Source of the DNA: Roseovarius litoreus
GTDB taxonomy: Bacteria; Pseudomonadota; Alphaproteobacteria; Rhodobacterales; Rhodobacteraceae
Assembly: GCF_900142765.1 (NCBI RefSeq)
Contig: NZ_FRCB01000001.1
Location: 799,799-863,798, forward strand
Length of the DNA stretch: 64,000 nucleotides
Direction: 5' to 3'
Shown here one piece after another: positions 52,919 to 61,812 of the stretch (its first letter is position 1; each line of letters opens with the position of its first letter). The position numbers and the translations under genes are program-made. The notes beneath the pieces are model-generated. The model saw only the letters and a list, made by a program, of their open reading frames with translations. It was not told the origin of the DNA and did no database searches.

Positions 52919-53470
52919 ATGACCGATGAGTTGTCTGATCTGGGAAGTGACAAGAGCCTGCTGCTCGTCGATGATGACGAACCGTTTCTGCGCCGTCTGG
53001 CCAAAGCCATGGAAAAACGCGGTTTCCAAGTGGAAATGGCAGGCTCTGTTGCCGCTGGCAAAGCCATCGCGACAGCCCGCCCGCCGGCCTATGCCGTTTG
53101 CGATCTGCGGCTGGAGGATGGCAACGGGCTGGATGTGGTCGAGATCATCCGCGAAAAGCGCCCCGATAGCCGTGTGGTGGTGCTGACCGGCTATGGTGCG
53201 ATTGCCACGGCTGTGGCGGCGGTAAAGATCGGCGCGACCGATTACCTCTCCAAGCCTGCCGATGCGACCGACATCACCAATGCGCTGCTGGCGGGGGCCG
53301 ACACGCTGCCGCCGCCGCCCGAAAACCCGATGAGCGCTGATCGCGTTCGTTGGGAGCATATTCAGCGCGTCTATGAGCTGTGTGACCGCAATGTGAGCGA
53401 AACCGCACGGCGGCTGAACATGCATCGCCGCACCTTGCAGCGCATCCTGGCCAAGAGATCGCCCAAATAG
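52919..53470 (+). CDS. regA: Photosynthesis/redox response regulator RegA/PrrA, 183 aa
   Basis: It is the DNA-binding partner of RegB. The receiver domain has VDDDEPFLRRL, the phosphorylated Asp of VCDLRLEDGNG near residue 63, and LTGYGAIATAVAAVKIGATDYLSKP. A Pro linker (PPPPENP) leads to the Fis-type helix-turn-helix ETARRLNMHRRTLQRILAKR at the C-terminus, which is highly conserved. The ATG at 52919 follows GGGAGGAG. It lies 83 bp after senC. Confidence 0.96.
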   Translation: MTDELSDLGSDKSLLLVDDDEPFLRRLAKAMEKRGFQVEMAGSVAAGKAIATARPPAYAVCDLRLEDGNGLDVVEIIREKRPDSRVVVLTGYGAIATAVAAVKIGATDYLSKPADATDITNALLAGADTLPPPPENPMSADRVRWEHIQRVYELCDRNVSETARRLNMHRRTLQRILAKRSPK

Positions 53471-53473
53471 GCT

Positions 53474-53962
53474 CTAATCCAGCGTGAAACGAGTGCTGAT
53501 CTTGTCCACCAGCGTTCCGTCATCCAGCGTTACACCCTTCTGCAAGGCATAGGGCTCGAAGCCACGGCTCTGGTAATAGGCCAGCCCACCGGTATTGTCG
53601 GCGCGGATCGTCGCGTTGATCCAGTGATAGCCCAAATCCCTCGCGGCGATAGAACTGGCGTCGAACAGCGCCGATCCGATACCGAGCCCTGTCATCCCTG
53701 TCTGGACGAAGGTGGCGATATCGCAGGCCTCGGGCGGCAAGGCGTGATGCGGCGCGATGAACTGAAAGCCAAGGATCGTGCCGCTGTCATCCTCGGCCAC
53801 GTGCCATGCGGATCGACCCTGTTCCTGCCGAAGTCGGGCCAATATCGCGTCACGGGTGACCGGCTTGGTCAAGGCCGTGGTGCCACCCTTGCGAATGATC
53901 GCATTGAGAAGATCGGCCATCTCGCGTGTATCCAGGGATCCGGCGCGACGAACGATGATCAC
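53474..53962 (-). CDS. GNAT family N-acetyltransferase, 162 aa
   Basis: The acetyl-CoA loop is QTGMTGLGIGSALFDASSIAARDLG near residue 90, with WINATIRADNTGGLAYYQSRGFEPY after it, both typical of GNAT acyltransferases. The start is a GTG at 53962 overlapping the HD gene stop (GTGA). Upstream codons are the HD gene read in another frame. Substrate unknown. Confidence 0.85.
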   Translation of the reverse strand: MIIVRRAGSLDTREMADLLNAIIRKGGTTALTKPVTRDAILARLRQEQGRSAWHVAEDDSGTILGFQFIAPHHALPPEACDIATFVQTGMTGLGIGSALFDASSIAARDLGYHWINATIRADNTGGLAYYQSRGFEPYALQKGVTLDDGTLVDKISTRFTLD

Positions 53963-54552
53963 GACATCTGGTCCAGAAGGTCTTTGTGGCGGGCGGTATA
54001 ATCGTTGCGTGCCTCGAGCGGCGGACGCAGCACGATGGTCAGCCCTTCGATCAGCCCCGTGTCGGGCTTGCCGAAGAACTTGTTGGCCTCGGCCTCGGTA
54101 AAGCCGGCAATCTGCGTGGCCTCCATCCATGCGCTGATCTTGTCGGCCTTCTTGATCTGCTTCTTGACCTCGGCCGGGATCGTCGCAGGCAAGCCAAAGC
54201 GCAGGTGAATTGCCGCCGCCAGCCGTTGATCCAGGTCGTCATAGCCCGGCCCGACCGCGGCCTTGACCGGCGAGATCATGTCCCCGATCACATATTCCGG
54301 CGCGTCATGGAGCAGCGCGGCAAGGTTCCATTTCCTTGGACTTGCAGGATTGAGGCGGGAATAGAGCCTTTCCACCAGAAGTGAATGCTCGGCCACGGAA
54401 TAGGCATAGTCGCCGATTGTCTGCCCGTTCCAGCGCGCCACAAAGGCCAGACCATGCGCGATATCCTCGATCTCGATATCCACCGGAGTCGGATCGAGAA
54501 GATCAAGGCGCCGTCCCGACAACATTTTTTGCCATGCACGGGGTTGTTTCAT
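53959..54552 (-). CDS. HD-domain phosphohydrolase, YfbR-like, 197 aa
   Basis: HD hydrolases of this size commonly dephosphorylate 5'-deoxynucleotides. Metal ligands are visible in YSVAEHSLLVERL near residue 56 and LHDAPEYVIGDM near residue 80, with a later Asp in KKADKISAWMEA. The predicted role is nucleotide metabolism, not proven. It is 4 bp coupled to the GNAT gene and divergent from ahcY over 108 bp. Confidence 0.83.
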   Translation of the reverse strand: MKQPRAWQKMLSGRRLDLLDPTPVDIEIEDIAHGLAFVARWNGQTIGDYAYSVAEHSLLVERLYSRLNPASPRKWNLAALLHDAPEYVIGDMISPVKAAVGPGYDDLDQRLAAAIHLRFGLPATIPAEVKKQIKKADKISAWMEATQIAGFTEAEANKFFGKPDTGLIEGLTIVLRPPLEARNDYTARHKDLLDQMS

Positions 54553-54660
54553 AGTGGCCTCTTTGTCGCGCTATGGTTTCTGCGTGCCTGTGGCGTTGCC
54601 CATCACGGTCGCCGGTGCTATCTGCACTCGCAAATGTAAGTTTGCAAGGAGCCGCCCCAA

Positions 54661-56049
54661 ATGGCGAAGGATTACATCGTAAAGGATATCAACCTGGCTG
54701 AATATGGCCGCAAAGAGTTGGATATCGCGGAAACGGAAATGCCGGGGCTGATGGCCCTGCGCGAGGAATACGGTGAGGAAAAGCCGCTCAAGGGCGCGCG
54801 CATCGTCGGGTCGCTGCACATGACGATCCAGACCGCCGTTCTGATCGAGACGCTGGTCGCCCTCGGAGCCGATGTGCGCTGGGCCAGCTGCAACATTTTC
54901 TCGACACAGGATCACGCGGCCGCCGCTATCGCGAAATCGGGTGTTCCGGTTTTTGCGATCAAGGGTCAGACACTGGAAGAGCATTGGGATTACCTCGACA
55001 AGTCGTTCCTTTTCGAAGACGGCCCGAACATGATCCTCGACGATGGCGGCGACGCCACGCTCTATGTCCTGCTGGGCGCGCGCGCCGAGGCGGGTGAAGA
55101 CATCATCCCCGTCCCCACCTCGGAAGAGGAAGAGGTCATCAAGGCGCAGATTGCCAAGCGCATGGCGGCAAGCCCCGGCTGGTTCACCAAGGTTCGTGAC
55201 CAGATCAAAGGCGTGTCCGAGGAAACCACCACCGGCGTCAACCGTCTCTATCAGCTGGTGCGCGACGGGCAGCTGCCTTTCCCGGCGATCAACGTGAATG
55301 ACAGCGTCACCAAGTCGAAATTCGACAACAAGTATGGCTGCAAGGAATCGCTGGTCGATGGCATCCGCCGCGCGACCGATACGATGATGGCCGGCAAGGT
55401 GGCCGTGGTCTGCGGTTATGGCGACGTGGGCAAAGGCAGTGCTGCATCGCTTGCCGGTGCCGGCGCCCGTGTGAAAGTGACCGAAGTCGATCCGATCTGC
55501 GCGCTGCAGGCTGCGATGGACGGGTTCGAGGTGACGCTTCTGGAAGATGAAGTCGGGAGCGCCGACATCTTCATCACCACCACCGGCAACAAGGACGTGA
55601 TCCGCATCGAGCATATGCGCGAGATGAAGGACATGGCGATCGTCGGCAATATCGGCCATTTCGACAATGAAATTCAGGTGGCCAGCCTCAAGAACCACAA
55701 ATGGACCAACATCAAGGAACAGGTGGACATGATCGAGATGCCCTCGGGCAACCGGATCATCCTTCTGTCCGAAGGGCGTCTTTTGAACCTTGGCAATGCC
55801 ACCGGTCACCCCAGCTTTGTGATGTCGGCCTCCTTTACCAATCAGGTCCTTGCGCAGATCGAGCTTTGGGTGCGTGGCGATCAGTATGAAAACAAGGTCT
55901 ACATCCTGCCCAAGCATCTGGATGAAAAGGTCGCTCGCCTGCATCTGGGGCGGATCGGTGTCAAGCTGACCGAACTCAAGCCCGATCAGGCGGAGTATAT
56001 CGGCGTGAAACCCGAAGGCCCGTTCAAGCCCGAGCATTATCGCTACTGA
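54661..56049 (+). CDS. ahcY: Adenosylhomocysteinase, 462 aa
   Basis: It hydrolyses S-adenosylhomocysteine to homocysteine and adenosine, clearing the product of methylation (for example by PmtA in this window). Catalytic motifs include [17 protein letters not shown], and the NAD fold is [20 protein letters not shown] near residue 247. The C-terminus ends KPEHYRY. The 40-residue insert typical of the long bacterial form is present. The ATG follows AAGGAGC. A short hairpin (GCAAA/TTTGC) lies just before it. Confidence 0.97.
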   Translation: MAKDYIVKDINLAEYGRKELDIAETEMPGLMALREEYGEEKPLKGARIVGSLHMTIQTAVLIETLVALGADVRWASCNIFSTQDHAAAAIAKSGVPVFAIKGQTLEEHWDYLDKSFLFEDGPNMILDDGGDATLYVLLGARAEAGEDIIPVPTSEEEEVIKAQIAKRMAASPGWFTKVRDQIKGVSEETTTGVNRLYQLVRDGQLPFPAINVNDSVTKSKFDNKYGCKESLVDGIRRATDTMMAGKVAVVCGYGDVGKGSAASLAGAGARVKVTEVDPICALQAAMDGFEVTLLEDEVGSADIFITTTGNKDVIRIEHMREMKDMAIVGNIGHFDNEIQVASLKNHKWTNIKEQVDMIEMPSGNRIILLSEGRLLNLGNATGHPSFVMSASFTNQVLAQIELWVRGDQYENKVYILPKHLDEKVARLHLGRIGVKLTELKPDQAEYIGVKPEGPFKPEHYRY

Positions 56050-56072
56050 TATCCCCAATCGGGACATCCAGA

Positions 56073-56104
56073 GGCTCCGGCGGCGACGCCGGGGCCTTTT
56101 GCTT
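56073..56104 (+). terminator. Rho-independent terminator after ahcY
   Basis: GGCTCCGGCG and CGCCGGGGCC pair across a GCGA tetraloop (one T-G wobble) and are followed by TTTTG. It lies 24 bp after the ahcY stop. Confidence 0.85.
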
Positions 56105-56244
56105 GCCATAAGTCAGCAATAAACCCGGCAAATTTATTCTTTGTCGGGGGGCAATCTGTGGTTATCGTTCCCTCAGCGCCGGAATGGGGCTGTAATGTTA
56201 ACAAAACGACCCGGCGCCAAAGCCGGTAAGGTGGGAGAGACAGT

Positions 56245-56586
56245 ATGGGAAAGCGCGACGACCTGATCGCAAAATATGCCGAAGATCTTCGGACGAAATG
56301 CGGCATGGAGCCGGACATGGACCTGCTTACCAAGGTAACGATCGGCTGTGGCCCGTCGATCTATGACGCCGACGCCTCGACCGTGGCGGGAAGTCAGCAA
56401 GGTGAGCTGGAAACGGTCAAGAACAACTTCCTCATCAAGAAACTGGGTCTGGCCGATGGTCCCCAGTTGATGGATGCGATCACCCAGGTCATCGAAACCT
56501 ATGGCCGCTCCGAGCGTAACAAATACCGGGCCGTGGTCTATTACATGCTGACCAAACACTTCGGCAAAGAGTCGGTTTATTCCTGA
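56245..56586 (+). CDS. DUF2853 family protein, 113 aa
   Basis: MGKRDDLIAKYAEDLRTKCG at the start and YYMLTKHFGKESVY at the end match the small DUF2853 family, whose function is unknown. It is alpha-helical and lacks signal peptide or membrane segments. It is preceded by a good GGGAGAG ribosome-binding site and followed by a terminator, so it is transcribed alone. Confidence 0.85.
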   Translation: MGKRDDLIAKYAEDLRTKCGMEPDMDLLTKVTIGCGPSIYDADASTVAGSQQGELETVKNNFLIKKLGLADGPQLMDAITQVIETYGRSERNKYRAVVYYMLTKHFGKESVYS

Positions 56587-56608
56587 AACCCGGCCAAAGA
56601 CATGACCG

Positions 56609-56636
56609 GCGCCCGTCCATTGCGGCGGGCGCTTTC
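56609..56636 (+). terminator. Terminator after the DUF2853 gene
   Basis: GCGCCCG and CGGGCGC (7 bp, GC-rich) flank a 10-nt loop and are followed by TTTCATTT, 22 bp past the stop codon. Confidence 0.75.
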
Positions 56637-56760
56637 ATTTGAGGCGTATTCTAAGCATTACGGATTTGGCCGGGATGGTTGATTGGGATAAGGTCAATTC
56701 AAGGGCCAGTATGGCCGGGACCTATCCAGAGATCACGTGTGGTGCGTAGGGAGCACGTGG

Positions 56761-56805
56761 GGTGGCGGAGGGTGTCGGTTTTTGGCTGACACTCTCCGTT
56801 CCACC
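56761..56805. other. Strong imperfect hairpin downstream of the EVE gene
   Basis: CGGAGGGTGTC and GACACTCTCCG pair with one G-U, extended by GG/CC around a TTTTT centre and by outer GGTGG/CCACC. It ends 6 bp from the EVE-gene stop codon and probably terminates that minus-strand transcript, though no terminal U-run follows. Confidence 0.5.
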
Positions 56806-56810
56806 AAATT

Positions 56811-57230
56811 TCAGGGCGTGACCCCTGCCATGTCGCAGATGATGCGCCATTCGCTCTCGGTGACGGGTTGCACCGACAGCCTCGGACTTTTGACCAGCAA
56901 CATATCGGATAATCTGGGATCGCCCTTGATCGTCTCGAGCGTCACGGGGGTTTTGACGGGTTCGACAGCCTTGATATCCACGCATTCCCACCGCGGATCG
57001 TCTGCCTTGCTGTCTGGATGCGCCTCGGCGATGATCTCGACAATGCCGACAACGGCCTTTTCCGTCTGACTGTGATAGAAAAATCCCCGGTCACCCAGCT
57101 TCATGTCCCGCATGAAATTGCGGGCCTGATAGTTGCGGACGCCGTCCCATTCTTCACCCGAATCGCCCTTGGCGACTTGATCGTTCCAACTCCATGCCTC
57201 GGGTTCGGATTTGAACAGCCAATACCGCAC
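56811..57230 (-). CDS. EVE domain protein, 139 aa
   Basis: EVE domains bind modified bases in nucleic acids. The N-terminus MRYWLFKSEPEAWSWND and the later WDGVRNYQARNFMRDMKLGDRGFFYHS are the family signature. The start is GTG at 57230, three bases after the YciI-like gene's stop. Whether it reads DNA or RNA modification here is unknown. It ends the tsaD-gpsA-YciI-EVE operon, a usual order in alphaproteobacteria. Confidence 0.9.
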   Translation of the reverse strand: MRYWLFKSEPEAWSWNDQVAKGDSGEEWDGVRNYQARNFMRDMKLGDRGFFYHSQTEKAVVGIVEIIAEAHPDSKADDPRWECVDIKAVEPVKTPVTLETIKGDPRLSDMLLVKSPRLSVQPVTESEWRIICDMAGVTP

Positions 57231-57233
57231 GGA

Positions 57234-57506
57234 TCAGATCACTTTCTTCCACTCGATCAGATCGACAGAGCCAAAAAGACCCGCCTTGGCATAGGGATCG
57301 TCACTGGCCCAGTCCTGTGCCTGTGCCATATCCTCGACATCCAGAATAACCAGCGATCCCGCCATGTTTCCATCTTCGTCAAGAAGCGGACCGGCCTGCG
57401 ACACCACGCCGGTTTCCTTGAGATAAGCGATATGCGCCTCGCGATTGTCCAGACGGGTTTGCAGCGCACCGGGCTTGTCGCGGGCGATCAGGGCTATCAG
57501 CATCAT
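57234..57506 (-). CDS. YciI-like protein, 90 aa
   Basis: This small ferredoxin-like fold protein is of unknown activity. The conserved His-Asp pair region is [16 protein letters not shown], and [11 protein letters not shown] ends the chain. [27 protein letters not shown] is the family core. It overlaps the gpsA stop by 4 bp. Two ATG codons in a row (57506, 57503) make the start uncertain by one residue. Confidence 0.9.
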   Translation of the reverse strand: MMLIALIARDKPGALQTRLDNREAHIAYLKETGVVSQAGPLLDEDGNMAGSLVILDVEDMAQAQDWASDDPYAKAGLFGSVDLIEWKKVI

Positions 57507-58462
57507 TCTTCCTTCAATGGTCGTGACAACAACATATCCATAGCCTGATCCACCTGCAATTCGCCATCGATCAGTGCGGTAATGGCGCGGGAAACGGGCA
57601 TATCGATCCCAAGCTCTGCCGCGCGTTGGCACACCGCCCTTGCCGTGGCCGCACCTTCGACTGTGATGGTTGGATCAAACGCTTCGTTTCGACCCAAACT
57701 CTGCCCGAAACGGGTGTTCCGCGACTGATCCGAGGTGCAGGTCAATACGAGATCGCCAAACCCGGACAGGCCTGAAAGTGTGTCGGGTCGCGCTCCAAGT
57801 GCCGTGGCCATCCGGCACATCTCGGCGAAACCACGGGTCATCAGGGCCGCGCGCGCACTTTCCCCAAGGCCCGCGCCCATCACCACACCGCTGCCGATCG
57901 CCATGACATTCTTGAGCGCCCCGCCAAGTTCGGCGCCGATCACGTCGGTCGTCCTGTAAAGCCGCAGGGTGCCGGTGCTGAGCAGGGACTGCAACGGGCG
58001 GCCGATTTCGTCATCCGTGCAAGCCAGCGTCAGCGCGGTGGGCAAACCCTTGGCGATATTGGCGGCAAAGGAGGGACCGGTAAGGATCGCGGCAGGCGAT
58101 TGCGGCAGGATCTGTGCGATGATCTGCGTGGGGCCAAGCCCGGTGGTCAATTCGATACCCTTGCAGCAAGCCACAAGCGGCGGGCCGGCAAGCCTTGCGC
58201 CATGCTCCTCAAGCAACGCACGCAACCTTTGCATAGGGACCGCCAGAAGGACGGCATCGGCGGTCTCTACAGTCTCTATTTCGGCGCAAACGCGGATATT
58301 TTCGGGCAAGCTCACACCCGGCAGGCGGCGCGCATTTTCCCGTGTGCCCTGCATTTCCGCGGCATGTTGGGGATCGCGCGCCCAGAGTGTCACCGCATGG
58401 CTGCGCGCGAGCGTTATCGCCAACGCCGTCCCGAACGCGCCAGCACCCAGAATGACGATCAT
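57503..58462 (-). CDS. gpsA: Glycerol-3-phosphate dehydrogenase (NAD(P)+) GpsA, 319 aa
   Basis: It makes sn-glycerol-3-phosphate for phospholipid synthesis from dihydroxyacetone phosphate. The N-terminal Rossmann loop is [24 protein letters not shown] near residue 118, [17 protein letters not shown] near 145 and the catalytic lysine in [13 protein letters not shown] near 195 are standard. It overlaps tsaD by 4 bp and the YciI-like gene by 4 bp. Confidence 0.96.
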   Translation of the reverse strand: MIVILGAGAFGTALAITLARSHAVTLWARDPQHAAEMQGTRENARRLPGVSLPENIRVCAEIETVETADAVLLAVPMQRLRALLEEHGARLAGPPLVACCKGIELTTGLGPTQIIAQILPQSPAAILTGPSFAANIAKGLPTALTLACTDDEIGRPLQSLLSTGTLRLYRTTDVIGAELGGALKNVMAIGSGVVMGAGLGESARAALMTRGFAEMCRMATALGARPDTLSGLSGFGDLVLTCTSDQSRNTRFGQSLGRNEAFDPTITVEGAATARAVCQRAAELGIDMPVSRAITALIDGELQVDQAMDMLLSRPLKEE

Positions 58463-59553
58463 GCCTTGGCCCCCTTCTTGCCACCGCCGATCAGGGCCGG
58501 ACTGCTGCGATCGAGCGGCCAACGCGGTCGCGCGGCCAGTGTCAGATCGTCCCGGTGCCCGGCGGCAAAAAGTTCGGCCCCGGCATAGGCGATCATCGCC
58601 GCATTATCCGTGCAAAGCGCCAGGGGTGGCGCGACAAACCCGGCCCCTTCGGCGGCACAAACAGTCTCTAAACTGGCCCGAATGGCAGAATTTGCTGCAA
58701 CACCGCCGGCGACTGCAAACATGGGCATCGGTGGCGCCTCGGCCAGATAAACCCCCAAGGCACGGCGGGTCTTCTCGGCCAGAACATCCGCTACGGCGGC
58801 TTGAAACCCTGCGCAAAGATCGGCCCGATCCCGACGGGTCAGACCGCCTTGCGCGGCAATCAGCGTATCGCGTGCTCGCAGAAGCGCGGTTTTGAGGCCC
58901 GAAAAGGACATATCGCACCCCGGCCTGTCCAGCAAAGGGCGCGGAAAGCGAAAGCGCGTGGGATCCCCCTGTTTGGCCTCTTGCTCGACATGCGGACCAC
59001 CGGGCTGTGGCAGACCCAGAAGCCGGGCCGTCTTGTCGAACGCTTCGCCGGGGGCGTCATCGATCGTGCCGCCAAGCCGGGTGAATTCCTCACAGCCGTG
59101 CACGATCAGAAACTGACAATGCCCGCCCGATACAAGCAACATGAGGTACGGATAGGCGATAAGGTCCGTCAGTCTCGGGGTCAGTGCATGACCCGCCAGA
59201 TGGTTCACCCCGATCAGCGGCAGGCCTGTCGCAACGGTGATCCCCTTGGCGCACATCACCCCTGAAAGCACCCCTCCGATCAGCCCCGGGCCGGCGGTGA
59301 CAGCCACGGCGTCCAGCGCCGAAAGCGTCACATTCGCCTGTGTCAGAGCCTTTTTCACGCAGATATCAAGCTTTTCCGCATGGGCGCGCGCGGCGATCTC
59401 GGGCACCACACCGCCATAGGCTTCGTGAAGCTCGGCCTGGCCGTGCACCACCGACGACAGGATGCTGGGCAAGCCATCCTCAACCCGCAGCACCGCGGCT
59501 GCCGTATCGTCGCAGCTGCTTTCGATCCCGAGAATGGTAAGGCTGGTGCCCAT
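58459..59553 (-). CDS. tsaD: tRNA N6-adenosine threonylcarbamoyltransferase TsaD, 364 aa
   Basis: It completes t6A37 formation in tRNAs reading ANN codons. [15 protein letters not shown] at the N-terminus, the metal ligands in [11 protein letters not shown] near residue 112, and the ASKHA ATP motifs [10 protein letters not shown] and [15 protein letters not shown] are all present. The ATG at 59553 is preferred. It opens the tsaD-gpsA-YciI-EVE operon and is divergent from hemD across 71 bp. Confidence 0.96.
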   Translation of the reverse strand: MGTSLTILGIESSCDDTAAAVLRVEDGLPSILSSVVHGQAELHEAYGGVVPEIAARAHAEKLDICVKKALTQANVTLSALDAVAVTAGPGLIGGVLSGVMCAKGITVATGLPLIGVNHLAGHALTPRLTDLIAYPYLMLLVSGGHCQFLIVHGCEEFTRLGGTIDDAPGEAFDKTARLLGLPQPGGPHVEQEAKQGDPTRFRFPRPLLDRPGCDMSFSGLKTALLRARDTLIAAQGGLTRRDRADLCAGFQAAVADVLAEKTRRALGVYLAEAPPMPMFAVAGGVAANSAIRASLETVCAAEGAGFVAPPLALCTDNAAMIAYAGAELFAAGHRDDLTLAARPRWPLDRSSPALIGGGKKGAKA

Positions 59554-59624
59554 GAGCCGCCCGTTGCGTGTTGGTCCACAGGCAGGTAACACCTGCGGTG
59601 AGTGCAAACAACTCCGGACAGCCC

Positions 59625-60356
59625 ATGGCGCCTGCGATCCTGATTACGCGGCCCGACCCTTCGGGTGCCGCCTTCGCCGATCACGTGCGGGCGCGGATCG
59701 GCTGTGCCCCCGAGATCGTCCTGTCTCCGATCATGCGAATCGAGCATTGCGGCGATCTGCCCGACATGAGCGGCTACAAAACCCTGATTTTCACGTCCCG
59801 CCACGGGGTCGAGGCGTATCTGGCGCAGGATGGGCCGTGCGACATTCCTGCTTATGCCGTGGGAAACGCCACCGCCGCCGCCGCCCGGCGGGCGGGCATG
59901 GACGTGATCTCCTGCGATGGCGATGCAGGCGATCTGATCGCGCGCATCCTTGCCGACAGCCCGACAGCACCCTGCCTGCATCTGCGCGGCGAACATATCG
60001 CTTCGAACATCGCACAGGCTTTGACTTTGGCCGGAACAGAGACACATGAAGCGACGATCTATCGCCAAATCGAAGGGCGGCTTACCGCGCAGGCCCTCTC
60101 TCTTTTGCAGAATGGACAGCCTGTGATCGTCCCTCTTTTCTCGCCAAGAAGCGCGCAGCTGTTTTTCGAGCAGACAGCCGCTGCGGGACCGATACTTGTG
60201 GCAGCGATCAGTGATAACGTGCGCCAAGCCGTGCCTTGCGGTACTGCGCAACGGATCGAGACGGCTGAAAAACCGACGGCAGAGGCAATGCTCGAGGTGA
60301 TTGTGACACTTTGGAACAGCGCCAAGCGGCTTGAGGGCGGAAACCCGGCAAAGTAA
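59625..60356 (+). CDS. hemD: Uroporphyrinogen-III synthase, 243 aa
   Basis: It closes hydroxymethylbilane to uroporphyrinogen III in tetrapyrrole synthesis. The family is weakly conserved. [16 protein letters not shown] at the start, [13 protein letters not shown] near residue 53, the [15 protein letters not shown] switch, and [13 protein letters not shown] near residue 165 support it. Location before mic60 and hemY matches the alphaproteobacterial order hemD-mic60-hemY. The ATG at 59625 is used. Confidence 0.85.
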   Translation: MAPAILITRPDPSGAAFADHVRARIGCAPEIVLSPIMRIEHCGDLPDMSGYKTLIFTSRHGVEAYLAQDGPCDIPAYAVGNATAAAARRAGMDVISCDGDAGDLIARILADSPTAPCLHLRGEHIASNIAQALTLAGTETHEATIYRQIEGRLTAQALSLLQNGQPVIVPLFSPRSAQLFFEQTAAAGPILVAAISDNVRQAVPCGTAQRIETAEKPTAEAMLEVIVTLWNSAKRLEGGNPAK

Positions 60357-60413
60357 GGTCGTCGGGTGTGTGCCGATGGCAAGATTCGAAAAGGTCGACA
60401 GGGGTGGTGAAAC

Positions 60414-61793
60414 GTGGCTGAGAAAAAGCGCTCAAGAAACAAGTCGGACAAGCCGATCGACACATCGGCCGCCGATACCGCGACCGACGCCACAAACACT
60501 AGCACCCCCGAGCCGGCACCCGAGCATGATCACGATACGGCCGTATCGCAGACGCCGGAAACATCACCTGACGCAGCCGACGCCGCGACCCCGGAAGACA
60601 GCCAGCCTGCCGAACCTGAACGCGAGCCTGACGCGGACAAACCTTTGGGCTCGGAGAAAAAAGACGACGAGACCGATCATGGGGATGCAGCACCTGACCT
60701 CACCGACCCGGTGGAGCAAGAGCCAGAGGAAACGCCCGACGCGACCGAAGAAACCCGTGACACGGTTGAAAAACCCATGCCTGTCGCGCCCCCTCCCGAA
60801 CAAGTCGTTGTCCGCAAGGGCGGGTTTTTCGCGATGCTTCTGGGCGGTGTCGCTGCAGCGGCCATCGGGTTTGGCATGGCGCGCTATGTCTTGCCGCAGG
60901 ATTTCCCGTTTCCCGCAAGCGGCGGTGACAGTGCTGCCATCCAGGATCTGACCCAAAGAATCGAAGCGCAATCGCAGGACCTCGCGCAACTGTCCAGCCG
61001 CATTGACACGCTTGCCGACGGCTCGGAGCCGGGCGCAATAACCGCCGAGATGGACAGCCTTTCGGCAGCGATAGACACTGTGTCGGGCCGCGTGAACGAG
61101 ATTGCGACCCGGATTGACGCGTTCGACGCGCGCCTTTCCGATGTTGAAGCGCGTGGAACGTCCGGATCCGGCGACTCGCAAGCTGCTCTGTCCGCCTATG
61201 AACAGGAATTACGTGAATTGCAGGCGTCCATCGCCCAGCAAAAAGCCGAGATCTCGGCGATCGCAGAAGACGCTCGCGCCAAGGAAGAAAGCGCCGTTGA
61301 AACCGCTCAGGCCGCCATGCGCCGCGCCGCGCTGACGCGCATTCAGACGGCTTTGGATGCCGGAACCCCGTTCGACGCGGCACTCGCCGATCTCGAAGCG
61401 GCGGATGTCGCTGTGCCCGAAGCGCTGGCCAGTGCGGCCGCCGAAGGCGTACCGACGCAAGCCAGCCTGACCGAAACCTTCCCCGATGCCGCGCGCCGGG
61501 CGCTTGCCGTCTCGCGCGCCGCTGTCGACGACGCAGGCGCCGGCGGCCTTGGCGGGTTTCTGCGCTCTCAGCTTGGGGCCAGATCGCTCGAGCCGCGCGA
61601 AGGCGATGACCCGGATGCGGTTCTGTCACGAGCCGAAGCTGCGGCGCGCGAGGGTCGTCTGAACGATGCGCTGGCTGAAATCGAAACATTGCCCGAAGAG
61701 GGCCGTGCCGAATTGTCCGACTGGTCGGCCGAGGCCGCGCGGCGTCTGGATGCTCTGGCTGCGGCCAAAGCGCTGGCGCAGGACTTAAACTGA
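60414..61793 (+). CDS. Mic60/mitofilin-like membrane protein, 459 aa
   Basis: Alphaproteobacterial Mic60 shapes inner-membrane folds and contacts the outer membrane. Residues 1-125 are a low-complexity, acidic Thr/Asp/Pro/Glu tail. One membrane helix follows (GFFAMLLGGVAAAAIGFGMARYVL, residues ~138-161), then a long coiled coil (~175-300, rich in Ala/Glu/Gln), and a C-terminal mitofilin signature region (~370-459) ending in an Ala-rich helix. The GTG at 60414 is chosen. hemD upstream and hemY downstream are the known neighbours. Confidence 0.85.
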   Translation: MAEKKRSRNKSDKPIDTSAADTATDATNTSTPEPAPEHDHDTAVSQTPETSPDAADAATPEDSQPAEPEREPDADKPLGSEKKDDETDHGDAAPDLTDPVEQEPEETPDATEETRDTVEKPMPVAPPPEQVVVRKGGFFAMLLGGVAAAAIGFGMARYVLPQDFPFPASGGDSAAIQDLTQRIEAQSQDLAQLSSRIDTLADGSEPGAITAEMDSLSAAIDTVSGRVNEIATRIDAFDARLSDVEARGTSGSGDSQAALSAYEQELRELQASIAQQKAEISAIAEDARAKEESAVETAQAAMRRAALTRIQTALDAGTPFDAALADLEAADVAVPEALASAAAEGVPTQASLTETFPDAARRALAVSRAAVDDAGAGGLGGFLRSQLGARSLEPREGDDPDAVLSRAEAAAREGRLNDALAEIETLPEEGRAELSDWSAEAARRLDALAAAKALAQDLN

Positions 61794-61812
61794 CACCGAA
61801 AGGGCAAAAAAG

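Noticed and set aside
54553..54660. Possible SAH or SAM/SAH riboswitch before ahcY
   Set aside because: Such riboswitches precede ahcY or metK in related bacteria. Here only a small GCAAA/TTTGC stem near the ribosome-binding site is seen and the conserved riboswitch cores are not.
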